Assembly (NCBI RefSeq): GCF_011398155.1 | Contig: NZ_AP021888.1 | Coordinates: 392,001 to 456,000 of the forward strand | Reading direction: 5' to 3' | DNA: 64,000 nt | Source: Thiosulfativibrio zosterae | Lineage (GTDB): Bacteria > Pseudomonadota > Gammaproteobacteria > Thiomicrospirales > Thiomicrospiraceae | Program-made: the position numbers and the translations under genes | Shown: piece after piece, positions 45,542 through 55,110 of the stretch | How the letters are laid out: each line of letters opens with the position of its first letter | How positions within the stretch are numbered: the first letter of the stretch is position 1 | Notes under the pieces: model-generated | Databases searched by the model: none | Told to the model about the DNA's origin: nothing | The model's input: the letters and a program-made list of their open reading frames with translations, nothing else

Positions 45542-46246
45542 ATGTTACAGGATGCAGTTCTCATCACCGGTGCCGGACAGCGCATTGGGTTTTATTTGGC
45601 AGAAGCTTTTTTGCAACGCACGACGCATCCGGTGGTGTTTACCTATCGCACCTATCGCCCCAGTGTACAAGCCTTGCTAGATCAGGGGGCGATGGGGTTT
45701 CAGGTGGATTTTACCGATGACCTGGCAGTACAAGTTTTTTTGCAAGATTTTTTAGAACAGGTGAGCAGTTGTCGCGCGGTGATTCACAATGCCTCGATTT
45801 GGGCTCGCGAGTCGCAGTTGTTTGAACAACCGCATTTGTGGCAAGACATGATGGCCGTGCATGTGCGAGCGCCTTATTTAATTAACCAAGCCTGTGAGCC
45901 TTTGCTGAAAGCGGGCAGTCATTTGCCCAGCGATATCATTCATATCACCGATGCCAAACTTAATGAAGGCCAAGCAGACCAAGTGGCCTATTTAGCCAGC
46001 AAAGCAGCATTGCATTCCATGACTTTATCCTTTGCCAAAGCACTTGCGCCAGCGATCAAAGTCAACGAAATTCAACCAGGCCTGGTTATTTTTAATGAAA
46101 ATGATGACGAAAATTACCGCCAAAAACGCCTTGCTGAAATGTCTATTCCCACTGAACCCGGAGCAGAAACCATTTGGCAAATGGTGCAAACCCTAATGGC
46201 ATTGCCCAATACCACTGGCTCTGCCTTTAGATTATCCAATGATTAG
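45542..46246 (+). CDS. folM: Dihydromonapterin reductase FolM (SDR family)
   Basis: Short-chain dehydrogenase of 234 residues. The NADPH loop ITGAGQRIGFYLAEAF, the arginine in FTYRTYRP that favours NADPH, NAS(I)W in place of NNAG, and catalytic tyrosine/lysine in YLASKAALHSMT are visible. The YRTYRPSV, SDIIHITDAKL and FNENDDENYRQ segments match FolM, which reduces dihydromonapterin and has dihydrofolate reductase side activity. It fits with FolE2 elsewhere in the window. A GGGAGAG site precedes the ATG. It holds one exact CCAGGCCTGG and overlaps the convergent rluF by 4 bases. Confidence 0.9.
   Translation: MLQDAVLITGAGQRIGFYLAEAFLQRTTHPVVFTYRTYRPSVQALLDQGAMGFQVDFTDDLAVQVFLQDFLEQVSSCRAVIHNASIWARESQLFEQPHLWQDMMAVHVRAPYLINQACEPLLKAGSHLPSDIIHITDAKLNEGQADQVAYLASKAALHSMTLSFAKALAPAIKVNEIQPGLVIFNENDDENYRQKRLAEMSIPTEPGAETIWQMVQTLMALPNTTGSAFRLSND
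46076..46085. repeat. CCAGGCCTGG iterated palindrome inside folM
   Basis: Exact copy within the 14-base symmetric AACCAGGCCTGGTT, in frame as Pro-Gly-Leu-Val and followed by ATTTTTAA as at intergenic copies. Confidence 0.9.
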
Positions 46247-47145
46247 CCACGGGATTTTTGCGGCGGTTTGGGTCTAGGTGCTCTAGCTGCTCTGGGTTCT
46301 TTTGGGGGTTTAGGCTTTGAAGGCGCGCGACTTGTGGGTGAGGCCGGGGGTTTAGGGTTTGCAAAAGGTTTATTAGATTCTTTGGGTTTGCTGGGTGAAG
46401 TCTGCTCAAGATGCGCTGCAGTTTTGCGAGAGCCTGCAACCGCTTGATTGATTTGAGCCATCTCTGCCGCAGTCAGATTGCGCCATTGGCCTACTTTTAA
46501 ATTGCCCAAAGTCACATTCATAATACGGGTGCGCACCAAACGCACCACCTCATACCCCAAGTATTCGCACATACGGCGAATTTGGCGGTTTAAACCTTGC
46601 GTTAAGACAATTTTAAAGACAAAGCGACTTTGCAATTGCACTTGGCAAGGCAGGGTAACCGTATCCAAAATCGGGATGCCACTCGACATGCGTTTTACAA
46701 ATTCGTTAGTTAAGGGCTTATTAACGGTCACTATATATTCTTTGTCGTGCGCATTTTCGGCGCGCAAAATTTTGTTGACGATATCACCATCGCTGGTCAA
46801 AAAAATCAATCCTTCAGAAGGTTTGTCTAAACGCCCAATCGGGAAAATTCGTTCAGGATGATTAATGGCATCGGTGATATTGCCAGGCACGGTTTTTAAG
46901 GTCGTGCAAGTGACCCCCACCGGTTTGTGATAGGCGATATAAGTGCGGTCGGTTTTGTCGGCTGCACTGGCGGCAATGCGTTTGCCGTTGACCGTTACCT
47001 CATCACCTGGCATAACAGGTGTGCCTAATTCAGCGGGTTTGCCATTGATTTTGACCGCATTTTGGGCGATCAAACGGTCGGCTTCGCGGCGCGAGCAGTG
47101 CCCGGAATCACTGATGAATTTATTGAGGCGAATGGCGTCGGTCAT
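46243..47145 (-). CDS. rluF: 23S rRNA pseudouridine synthase RluF
   Basis: Pseudouridine synthase of 300 residues. An S4 RNA-binding domain (about 5-60: RLNKFISDSGHCSRREADRL) precedes the RsuA/RluB-type catalytic domain with the active aspartate in FPIGRLDKPSEGLIFLT. GLNRQIRRMCEYLGYEVVRL is the second family motif. RIMNVTLG and the overall order fit RluF, which modifies U2604 of 23S rRNA in E. coli. The last 60 residues are a Pro/Lys/Arg-rich disordered tail, also present in E. coli RluF. Its stop overlaps folM by 4 bases. Confidence 0.92.
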   Translation of the reverse strand: MTDAIRLNKFISDSGHCSRREADRLIAQNAVKINGKPAELGTPVMPGDEVTVNGKRIAASAADKTDRTYIAYHKPVGVTCTTLKTVPGNITDAINHPERIFPIGRLDKPSEGLIFLTSDGDIVNKILRAENAHDKEYIVTVNKPLTNEFVKRMSSGIPILDTVTLPCQVQLQSRFVFKIVLTQGLNRQIRRMCEYLGYEVVRLVRTRIMNVTLGNLKVGQWRNLTAAEMAQINQAVAGSRKTAAHLEQTSPSKPKESNKPFANPKPPASPTSRAPSKPKPPKEPRAARAPRPKPPQKSRG

Positions 47146-47177
47146 GCATTTTCTCTTGAGCGTTTAAGGTGGGTTGA

Positions 47178-48581
47178 TTAAACCCAAATTTCTTCGGCAT
47201 ATTGAACGATATGCACGGTTTTATTCAACTGGGTTTCAATGGCGATTTTAAATGCCGCTTGCTTGTCAGGTTCACCATGAATCAAAAACACTTTATCCAG
47301 TTGGTTGAATTGACTCATCCAATTTAAAAGTTCGCTTTGATCGGCATGGGCTGAAAACCCATTAATCATACTGATTTTTGCCCCAACTTTAATTTTTTCG
47401 TGATAAATATGCACTTCTTCTGCACCATCCACCAACAATCTACCCAAAGAGCCTTGTGCTTGATAACCCACAAATAAAACGGAATTGCGCTCGTCCCACA
47501 AACGGTGTTTGAAGTGATGCAGAATACGCCCACCGGTGCACATACCACTGCCCGCAATAATGATGCAACCGCTTTCATGCTCATTGATTTGCATAGACTC
47601 TGCCCCCGTTAGGGTGTATTCCAAATAGGGAAAATCAAAAATCGAACCGTCAGTGGCTAACAGGTTTTGGGCGGTTGCGTTGAGTTCGGCATGATATTGG
47701 TTATAAATGCGGGTGGCACGAATCGCCATAGGCGAGTCCACAAACACTTTGCAGCGTGGTAATTCGTTGGCTAAAAACATTTGTTTTAGCAATACCAAAA
47801 CTTCTTGGGTGCGTTCGATGGCAAAGGACGGAATAATCACATTACCTTGGCGTTTAAGGGTTTGTTGGATAATTTCCTTAAACTCCAATAAACTATTTTC
47901 CATCGAGCGGTGATTACGGTCGCCATAGGTGGACTCAATATAAAGTGCATCCGCCTGAGCAACAGCCGTTGGCGGCTGCATAATAAGACCATTACTGCTG
48001 CCTAGGTCGCCACTAAACACCACTGACTTAGGCTGATTGTCGACTAAAAAGCTGACTTGAATGCTGGCAGAACCCAAAATGTGACCCGCATTACGAAAAG
48101 TGGCGCTCACCTCTTTGGCTAATGAGATGGGGGTGTCATATTGAGCAAACTGAATATTCAAATCGAAAACGGCTTTAACATCATCCAAAGTATAAAGCGG
48201 TTCTTTTAAGGTGGATTCTTCACCGCGGCGTTTGGCTTTTTTACGCTGAGTGGCAAAATCTTCTTCCATGATTTTGGCGCTGTCGAGCAAGACCACTTCC
48301 ATTAAATCGAGGGTTGCGCGTGTGGTGATGATGCGACCTTTAAAGCCTTCTTTAACCAGTTTAGGCACTCGTCCAACATGGTCAAGGTGTGCATGGGTGA
48401 TGAGTAAAATATCCACATCTTGAGGGTTAAAGCCAAAGGGTTCAAAAGAGCTTTTTTCGGCACCGCCTTGAAAAAGACCGCAGTCCACCAAAATTTTGGG
48501 GCCTTGTCGTAATTGTAAAAAGTGACAAGAACCAGTAACGGTTTCTGCCGCACCAAAAGATTGAATGGGGGTCATGGTCAT
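47178..48581 (-). CDS. Beta-CASP metallo-beta-lactamase-fold RNA nuclease
   Basis: Protein of 467 residues. The zinc loop THAHLDHVGRVP, NAGHILGSASIQ, FSGDLG, and the beta-CASP motifs IPSFAIERTQEVL, GSGMCTGGRILHHFKHRLW and GFSAHADQSELLNW, plus HGEPD, are all intact. These are the marks of CPSF-type RNA-processing exo/endonucleases in the cytoplasm. The bacterial type is often called an RNA-degradation or YSH1-like protein. ATG 48581 has AGGA eight bases upstream. It is flanked by rluF and a large GGDEF/EAL gene, all on the minus strand but separated by 32 to 82 bases. Confidence 0.9.
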   Translation of the reverse strand: MTMTPIQSFGAAETVTGSCHFLQLRQGPKILVDCGLFQGGAEKSSFEPFGFNPQDVDILLITHAHLDHVGRVPKLVKEGFKGRIITTRATLDLMEVVLLDSAKIMEEDFATQRKKAKRRGEESTLKEPLYTLDDVKAVFDLNIQFAQYDTPISLAKEVSATFRNAGHILGSASIQVSFLVDNQPKSVVFSGDLGSSNGLIMQPPTAVAQADALYIESTYGDRNHRSMENSLLEFKEIIQQTLKRQGNVIIPSFAIERTQEVLVLLKQMFLANELPRCKVFVDSPMAIRATRIYNQYHAELNATAQNLLATDGSIFDFPYLEYTLTGAESMQINEHESGCIIIAGSGMCTGGRILHHFKHRLWDERNSVLFVGYQAQGSLGRLLVDGAEEVHIYHEKIKVGAKISMINGFSAHADQSELLNWMSQFNQLDKVFLIHGEPDKQAAFKIAIETQLNKTVHIVQYAEEIWV

Positions 48582-48663
48582 TTAAGGCATCCTGCTTTGG
48601 ATAAACATTCACTATAGCATAGCTGCCAAGTAAAGTGAGGATTGAAGCCAGAGGATTTGGCGG

Positions 48664-51600
48664 TTATTTAAACGCTTGGTTCTCGGATAAAAAGGTTTCA
48701 AAATCATTAGCCGAGAGCGGTTTGCTGAGATAGTAGCCCTGGATTTCGCTGCAGTTTTCTTGTTGCAAGAAAGCCATTTGCTCGGCAGTTTCAACCCCTT
48801 CTGCAATGGTTTTTAGGCCTAAGTTTTCTGCCAAGCTGATAATGGTTTTAACGATGGCGCGGTCATCCATGTCGTCCATAATGTCGCGCACGAAAGATTG
48901 GTCAATTTTGAGTTTGGTGGCATTAAAGCGCTTTAAATAACTGAGCGATGAATAGCCTGTGCCAAAATCGTCGATGGCAATTTGAATGCCGCTAGAAACC
49001 AGGGTGTTAATCATTTGAATCGCTGCTTCTGGGTCGGCCATGGCGGCACTCTCGGTGAGTTCTAGTTCTAGGTATTCGGGCGAAATTTCGTATTCGTTTA
49101 GCAAAGCCAACACTTGCTGTGGCAGTTCTGCTTGCTTGAATTGAATAGCCGATAAATTTACGGCCATGGTAAAGGGCGGATAGCCCATTTTTAGACAAGT
49201 CTTTAACTCTTGTAACGCCGTTTTCAAAATCCAAACGCCGATGGGAATGATTTGCCCACTTTGTTCGGCAATCGGAATGAATTCGGCAGGCGATAAATTG
49301 CCCATTTCAGGATGGTTCCAGCGGATTAAGGCTTCTGCCCCAATCATTTGACCAGTGAAGGCATCAAACTGGGGTTGATAGTTTAGGCTGAGTTGGTGGT
49401 TATCCAGCGCAGAGCGCAGAGCATTTTCGATGCGCATTAAGCGCAAAGAGCGTTGTTGCATTTCGTCGGTAAAAAACTTGTAGGTGTTGCGGCCATCTTG
49501 TTTGGATTGATACATGGCGGCATCGGCATTTTTAAGCAGGGTGGCGACATCTTTGCCATCTTGGGGGTAAATGGCAATGCCAATCGAGGGCGTGATAAAC
49601 ACCTTGTAAGTTTCTAGTGCCATTTGTTTAGAGATTTCGGTGACCAGTTTTTCTGCGACATGCACGGCGCCTTCTTCGCCAGTGCCCGGCAATAACACAA
49701 TAAATTCATCGCCGCCAGGTCTGGAAACGGTATCTTCTTCGCGCAACAAATGTTGCATGCGTTGACTGACTTCAATCAACAACAGGTCGCCTATGTGGTG
49801 TCCGAGCGTGTCGTTGATATTTTTAAAATGATCTAGGTCTAAAAATAAAATAGCCACTTCAGCTTGGTAACGCTCGGCACTGCTAACGGCATGGCTCAAA
49901 CGGTCCATCAATAGTTGGCGGTTGGCTAATTGAGTTAAGGGGTCAAAATGAGCAAGATTGATAATTTTTTCTTCAGAGGCCTTCACTTGGGAAATATCTG
50001 AGAACATACCGATATATTCAGAAACCTCACCGAGGGCATTCTTACCGCGCGTTATGCTGAGTAACTGAGGATAAACTTCTCCATTTTTACGGCGATTCCA
50101 GATTTCGCCTTGCCAATGACCCTCTTGATTGAGCGTTTGCCAAATCTGTTGGTAAAAATCAGCGTTATGCTTGCCAGAACTTAATATTTTGGGTGTTTTG
50201 CCAATGGCTTCTTCAGCGCTAAATCCGGTGATTTCGCTAAAGGCATTATTCACCAATAGGATTTGCTGTTGGCTATCAGTAATCATAATGCCTTCGTGGG
50301 TTTGTTCAAAAACCTTGGAAGCCAGCTCGATTTTTTCTTGGCTGTTTTTTTGCTCGGTGATATCGTTAATGAAGCCGTGCCATAAAATTGAACCATCATT
50401 TTCTTTTTCGGGCATGGCGTTGCCAGAGAGCCAACGAATCGTGCCATCTTGGTATTTTAGACGATACTCATGACGCCAAGGGGTTAGGGTTTGTGCCGAT
50501 GCAAAGATAGAGCTGTGTAAGCCTTCCAAATCTTCAGGGTGGATGAGGTCATTAATTTGAGAGGCATCTTCAGTGACGGCTTCAGGTTCTACCAGATAAA
50601 TATCCTTGATGGCATGGCTGGCAAACGGAAAGCTCATCACACCCTCGGGCGTGACTCTAAATTGATACACCATGCCGGGTAAACTTTGCGATATTTTGGT
50701 TAAGCGAGCCAGTAATTCATTTTGAATTTTTTCAGAGGCTTGCTGGATTTTTGCATAGGCAAAATTATTGAGGGCAAAGCTGACATTGGAGGCCATTTCT
50801 GTGAGTAGGTTTTGTGCTGGCGTGTCAAAGGCATTTAAAGTCTGAGAATAAATGTTTAAGGCGCCAATCACTTTGCCTTCTTGGTGGAGCGGAATTGCAG
50901 CCGAAGATTGCCAGCCGGCTTGTTTGCCTTTTTCGTGCCACGGCTCTGTAATCGGGCTGTTTGCAAAATCTTGACACCAGAAAATGCGGTTTTCAAAAAT
51001 GGCTTTGCCGGTTGGGCCTTGTGCACTGGATGACAGGCCATTCAAGTCAATTTCAAGGTCTTGTAGATAGTCGGAATGAGTGCCAGCAAAGGTGACAGGC
51101 CTTAGGATGTTGTGTTCATCAATTAATCCAATCCAAGCCAATTGAATTCCCGTGTAATGAACGGCAATCGCGCAGACACTTTCAAGTAATTCGGTTTCAT
51201 TTTTACAACGCACGATGGCTTCATTCATTTCGTTGATGGTTGCGTAAAGTTGGCTGAGTTGTGCTAATTTTTCTTCGGCCGCTTTTCTAACGGTGATGTC
51301 GCGCGCTATCCCTAAAATACCAATCACTTTGCCTTGTTCGTTTAAAACAGGTGTTTTAATGGTGGCGAATAAACCACGGTATTGGTTTTGAGCAAAGGTT
51401 AACCATTCTTCATTTTCAGTCGGTCTACCTTGCTTCATGGCATTTAAATCGTGTCGGCGGAAAAAGTCGGCGGTTTCTTTATCTACAAAGTCATAGTCGG
51501 TTTTGCCGATAATTTCGTCTTCTTCTGTGCCATACAGCTTTTCAAACATTCGGTTACAGCTGAGATAAACACCGTTTAGGTCTTTTACCCAAATTAAATC

Positions 51601-53094
51601 AGGAATGGTATTAACCAAGGTTTGTAATTGCCGTTTTTGCGCAGCATTTTGTTCAGAAACCTCTGTCAATTCGCTGATATCTTGCAAGGTTGCCAAATAT
51701 AAACTGGGTTTACCATCATCGTCACGAATACATTTAATGTCCAAGTTAACAATGCTTGTTTCATGGGGTTCGCCACTGAGTTTTACAGACAATTTGATGC
51801 CATCTTGTTTATGATTGGCAATGTCTTCAAAACTTTGAATTAGGGTGTTGTGATGTTGCACATCAACAATATCGAGCAGCGTTTTGTTGCTAAGGTCATC
51901 TGTTTGGTCACCTAATATGCTTAGTAGTTGTTGATTAAAGCGGGTAAATCCAAAGTGCTGGGGTTCCAAAATGGCCATGCCGATAAAGGGCATTTCGTAA
52001 AAATTTTGCAGCACTCTTTCTGATTTGGTTTTCTCGTTTTGAATTTGCAGTTGCATGGACTGCCCTTGCTTTTTAAGCACAAACCAAAGGGCGATCGCCG
52101 TAATCAATAAAGCCAAAAAGGTAATGAGGATTAGGCTTTCAGACAACTCAATTAAGGGTTGATTGGCTTCTTCCATGTCTATTTTTGAAATCAGCATCCA
52201 ATCCGTACCTTCCACGGGACTGTAAGCGGCATAAACTCTATGGTTGCGATAATCTAGTCCAATCATCGAGCCAACGGTGCGTTCTTTGAGAGCAATATTT
52301 GCAGGGAGTTTGGGGTCGTCAAAATCTGCAATGGGGTCGTTAAGATGATGTTGATGAGCATGGCGAACGGGGTTTAAAACTTCTATCAGTTGGCCAGATT
52401 GGCGAACCAATAAGGTTTCGGCAGATTGACTGGGGGTTGGCCAATTGCGAATGTAAGGAAAGATAAAATCGTTGGGGTCAAGATGAATTAATACCAGCCC
52501 AAACACTTGGTTATTATTTGCCGTTTGATGAATAAGGGGCACAACATAATCTAAGTGTGAACGCCCAAATTCATCGTAGATTTGATAGTGGTTAACTGAA
52601 TTTTGGGTTGCGATACTTTTTTCAATTAACAGTTTTGTTTCCAAAGAAATGTTGTGCGAATTACCAACGCTGACCAGTTTATTTTGATCCGGAGTGATTA
52701 AAGAAATGGATTCAAATTCAAATAGAGTTCGCAAAGATTCAAACATCTTAGTCAAAGTTTGAAGTTCTTCAGTTGAGTCGGGGTTATTGATTAAGGCTTC
52801 GGCGTGTGACAGCAAAATGGGATTAGAGTTTAAAACCTGTGAAACTTTGTATTTATCATTAAACCAATGTTCTAGCTGGCGAGTTTTAAGGTCTGTAATG
52901 GCGGCAAGGTTTTCAAAGGCTCTATTTTGAACTTGGCGCTCGTAATCATTAATCACAAAAGCGGCTAACAAAGGAATGATCAGCATGAGCAGCAAGAAAG
53001 TAATGCCAATCTGCACCAGTTGCTTAATCGATTTTGGGTTAGATGCGATGGAATAAGACAAAATTAGGCCAGTTATTTTTTTACAAGTTTCCAT
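48664..53094 (-). CDS. Large Cache-PAS-GAF-GGDEF-EAL membrane receptor
   Basis: Protein of 1476 residues. Membrane helices at about 28-50 and 318-340 frame a periplasmic double-Cache-like region. In the cytoplasm come PAS (about 355-480), PAS (about 495-610), GAF (about 625-780), PAS (about 795-920), PAS (about 925-1040), GGDEF (about 1045-1210) and EAL (about 1220-1470). The GGDEF motif is intact and preceded by RxxD (REED five residues before it), an inhibitory site. EALIRWNH and [16 protein letters not shown] indicate a functional phosphodiesterase. With five sensory modules it integrates periplasmic and cytoplasmic signals for cyclic-di-GMP. No clear ribosome site precedes ATG 53094. Ligands unknown. 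Confidence 0.92.
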   Translation of the reverse strand: METCKKITGLILSYSIASNPKSIKQLVQIGITFLLLMLIIPLLAAFVINDYERQVQNRAFENLAAITDLKTRQLEHWFNDKYKVSQVLNSNPILLSHAEALINNPDSTEELQTLTKMFESLRTLFEFESISLITPDQNKLVSVGNSHNISLETKLLIEKSIATQNSVNHYQIYDEFGRSHLDYVVPLIHQTANNNQVFGLVLIHLDPNDFIFPYIRNWPTPSQSAETLLVRQSGQLIEVLNPVRHAHQHHLNDPIADFDDPKLPANIALKERTVGSMIGLDYRNHRVYAAYSPVEGTDWMLISKIDMEEANQPLIELSESLILITFLALLITAIALWFVLKKQGQSMQLQIQNEKTKSERVLQNFYEMPFIGMAILEPQHFGFTRFNQQLLSILGDQTDDLSNKTLLDIVDVQHHNTLIQSFEDIANHKQDGIKLSVKLSGEPHETSIVNLDIKCIRDDDGKPSLYLATLQDISELTEVSEQNAAQKRQLQTLVNTIPDLIWVKDLNGVYLSCNRMFEKLYGTEEDEIIGKTDYDFVDKETADFFRRHDLNAMKQGRPTENEEWLTFAQNQYRGLFATIKTPVLNEQGKVIGILGIARDITVRKAAEEKLAQLSQLYATINEMNEAIVRCKNETELLESVCAIAVHYTGIQLAWIGLIDEHNILRPVTFAGTHSDYLQDLEIDLNGLSSSAQGPTGKAIFENRIFWCQDFANSPITEPWHEKGKQAGWQSSAAIPLHQEGKVIGALNIYSQTLNAFDTPAQNLLTEMASNVSFALNNFAYAKIQQASEKIQNELLARLTKISQSLPGMVYQFRVTPEGVMSFPFASHAIKDIYLVEPEAVTEDASQINDLIHPEDLEGLHSSIFASAQTLTPWRHEYRLKYQDGTIRWLSGNAMPEKENDGSILWHGFINDITEQKNSQEKIELASKVFEQTHEGIMITDSQQQILLVNNAFSEITGFSAEEAIGKTPKILSSGKHNADFYQQIWQTLNQEGHWQGEIWNRRKNGEVYPQLLSITRGKNALGEVSEYIGMFSDISQVKASEEKIINLAHFDPLTQLANRQLLMDRLSHAVSSAERYQAEVAILFLDLDHFKNINDTLGHHIGDLLLIEVSQRMQHLLREEDTVSRPGGDEFIVLLPGTGEEGAVHVAEKLVTEISKQMALETYKVFITPSIGIAIYPQDGKDVATLLKNADAAMYQSKQDGRNTYKFFTDEMQQRSLRLMRIENALRSALDNHQLSLNYQPQFDAFTGQMIGAEALIRWNHPEMGNLSPAEFIPIAEQSGQIIPIGVWILKTALQELKTCLKMGYPPFTMAVNLSAIQFKQAELPQQVLALLNEYEISPEYLELELTESAAMADPEAAIQMINTLVSSGIQIAIDDFGTGYSSLSYLKRFNATKLKIDQSFVRDIMDDMDDRAIVKTIISLAENLGLKTIAEGVETAEQMAFLQQENCSEIQGYYLSKPLSANDFETFLSENQAFK

Positions 53095-53212
53095 TTTAGA
53101 GGAAACTTTTAAAGGTTGCCAATAATCTTGTAATAAACGAATAATCCTGGCTAGTTAGCAAGCCTAAAATGGTTGTTAAGGTAGAATTTAAGCGTTGAAA
53201 TAACGAGTCGAA

Positions 53213-54535
53213 TTAAGGGGTTGATTCGTTGTTTTTGGTTTTTGTTGATCCCAATTTTGTGGCCAGTACTTGATCAACACGGTTGTTATCGACATCAACC
53301 ACTTCAAAGCTCCAGCCAGACCAGTCAAATTGTTCGGTTTTGCGGGGAATTCTGCCAAGAGAGGCCAGTACAAAACCACCAACGGTATGAAAATTACCTA
53401 ATTCCTCTTGATTAATATAGTGAATGTCTAGCTTTACTTTCAAATCATCGATGGCCAAAAGCCCATCGAGCAACCAAGAGCCATCAGGCCGTTTAATTGC
53501 CAGTGCATCTTCTGGATTATCACCTGTCGGCATCATATCACCCACTAATGACAACACTAGGTCGTCCATGGTGACTATCCCTTCGTTAAGTCCAAACTCG
53601 CTTACCACCAGCGCAAATGTGGCGCGTTTTTGACGAAAAGTACGCAGTAAATCAAATAAAGATAAGGTGGAGGGTATAAAAAGGGGTTGCTCTATATGAA
53701 TTTCAGCAAAGTCAATTTCACCATCGAGCGCACTTTTTAAGATATGCTGACTTTCTACAATCCCAATAATGTGCTGCAAGTCGCCATTGCAGATCGGCAT
53801 ACGAGAGTGGGGTGTTTCGCGTAAAGTGCGCATGTTTTCTTCTTTAGGCGCCATTAAGTTAAGCCAAACCACATCGGTTATTGGCGTCATAATAGAAGCC
53901 AAACTTCTGTCATCAAACTTGAAAATATTACCCACTAAATGACTCTCTTCAGGGGCAAGCGTTCCGCAGCGTTTGCCTTCGTCTACATAGGCTAAAATAT
54001 CCTCAATACTGGTCACTGAGGGGGCATTGTCAACGGGTAAGATAAGCAAAATTTTATCGGAAATCCAAGACAGGATAAAAACCGCCGGGGTCATCATATT
54101 GATAAAAAATAACATAAAGGGGGCGCAAAACACCGCCACTTTTTCAGGCTGAGCGATCGCGATTCGTTTAGGCACAATTTCAGCCAAAATAATGGTAACG
54201 GCGGTAACCAATATGATGGTAAGGGTGAAGGCGATTTCTTCTACCCAGGAGATTAAAATTGGAAAGTAATGGCTTAAAAACTCGACAAAAAATAAAGACA
54301 TGGCCGACTCACCATAAATACCCACTAACAAAGCTGCTGCCGTAATACCAGTTTGCGTTGCAGCCAGCAATCTGCTTGGGTCTTCCTTAATTTTTAAAGC
54401 TTTTTTCGCGCGCGCATCCCCATCTTCAGCCATTTGGGCTAAACGAGACTGACGAGAAGAAGCCAAAGCCATTTCTGCCAGTGAAAAATAAGCGGAGAGC
54501 ACTATCAGAAAAGCAAGGATAAAAAAGGCATTCAT
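53213..54535 (-). CDS. CNNM/CBS transporter-associated protein (HlyC/CorC family)
   Basis: Membrane protein of 440 residues. The DUF21/CNNM domain (about 1-190) has N-terminal FSLAEMALASSRQSRL, a helix with TAAALLVGIYGESAM, and ILAEIVPKRIAIAQPE; four hydrophobic spans are visible. Two CBS domains (about 205-330) start with IMTPITDVVWLN, and a C-terminal CorC/HlyC domain (about 345-430) includes TVGGFVLASLGRIP. Family members influence magnesium or cobalt export; older hemolysin names are misleading. It lies upstream of the large GGDEF/EAL gene on the same strand, with a 118-base gap. Confidence 0.9.
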   Translation of the reverse strand: MNAFFILAFLIVLSAYFSLAEMALASSRQSRLAQMAEDGDARAKKALKIKEDPSRLLAATQTGITAAALLVGIYGESAMSLFFVEFLSHYFPILISWVEEIAFTLTIILVTAVTIILAEIVPKRIAIAQPEKVAVFCAPFMLFFINMMTPAVFILSWISDKILLILPVDNAPSVTSIEDILAYVDEGKRCGTLAPEESHLVGNIFKFDDRSLASIMTPITDVVWLNLMAPKEENMRTLRETPHSRMPICNGDLQHIIGIVESQHILKSALDGEIDFAEIHIEQPLFIPSTLSLFDLLRTFRQKRATFALVVSEFGLNEGIVTMDDLVLSLVGDMMPTGDNPEDALAIKRPDGSWLLDGLLAIDDLKVKLDIHYINQEELGNFHTVGGFVLASLGRIPRKTEQFDWSGWSFEVVDVDNNRVDQVLATKLGSTKTKNNESTP

Positions 54536-54700
54536 GAAAAAGATTCCAATAGGGGTAGATAAATCAAGATTCTAACAAACCCATTCAAAAATGTTCAAAT
54601 TATCATCAAAGTTGATACTGACCTGAAAATCAAATGCTTTGCGAAAATTCAACTTCTCTCAAAAAAATTTGAAACTTAATTCTCAGAAGTTAGAAATACT

Positions 54701-54729
54701 TTCATTAAATGCTGCCAAAACCCTATAAT
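54701..54729 (+). promoter_or_regulatory. Promoter of the tRNA gene
   Basis: A perfect -10 TATAAT (54724-54729) lies 16 bases before the tRNA 5' end. The hexamer TTCATT 17 bases further upstream is a weak -35. Confidence 0.7.
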
Positions 54730-54745
54730 ATGGCTTCAAAAAAAA

Positions 54746-54820
54746 GCTTTCGTAGTTAAATGGATATAACTTGCCCCTCCGGAGGGTAGATTGGAGGTTC
54801 GATTCCTCCCGAGAGCGCCA
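54746..54820 (+). tRNA. tRNA-Arg (anticodon CCG)
   Basis: Cloverleaf folded by hand. Acceptor GCTTTCG pairs with CGAGAGC with one wobble, the D arm is GTTA/TAAC, the anticodon arm is TGCCC/GGGTA enclosing CTCCGGA with anticodon CCG (reads CGG), and the T arm is GGAGG-TTCGATT-CCTCC. CCA is encoded (54818-54820). The 75-base gene is single and not in a tRNA cluster. tRNA-Arg genes are common phage and island insertion sites; a DUF1016 gene lies nearby. Confidence 0.95.
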
Positions 54821-55110
54821 TCTAATTTCCGAGTTTAGTCCGAAGTCACCAATTTTTATCTAAGTGACACAATGATGCCAAATTTGGTGATACCAAAACC
54901 AGCAAAATCCGAGCGTATTATTTTGGCCACTCAATGATTGCTTTTTATTTGTTAATCAACTTAAATTCAATTCTCTTGTCTTAGGCTTTTTCTGTCAGGT
55001 AATGCGCGTCAAACCTGTTAAAAAATTCTGAAAGTTTTTTAAATCCTAGTCTCTAAGGTCAAAATAGGGTTTTAGATATTTAAGTAGTTTTGACTGGGTT
55101 AGATTGAGGT
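54821..55110. other. Non-coding spacer after tRNA-Arg
   Basis: 290 AT-rich bases between tRNA-Arg and the DUF1016 gene. Nothing definite: a 10-base palindrome CCAAATTTGG near 54879-54888 and a 20-codon open stretch from ATG 54875 are the only items noticed. No copy of the tRNA 3' end was seen here. Confidence 0.4.

Noticed and set aside
54875-54937. Twenty-codon open stretch beginning MPNLVIPKPAKSERII after tRNA-Arg, considered as an integrase remnant
   Set aside because: Too short, no ribosome site, and no recognisable integrase motif; kept only as a note.
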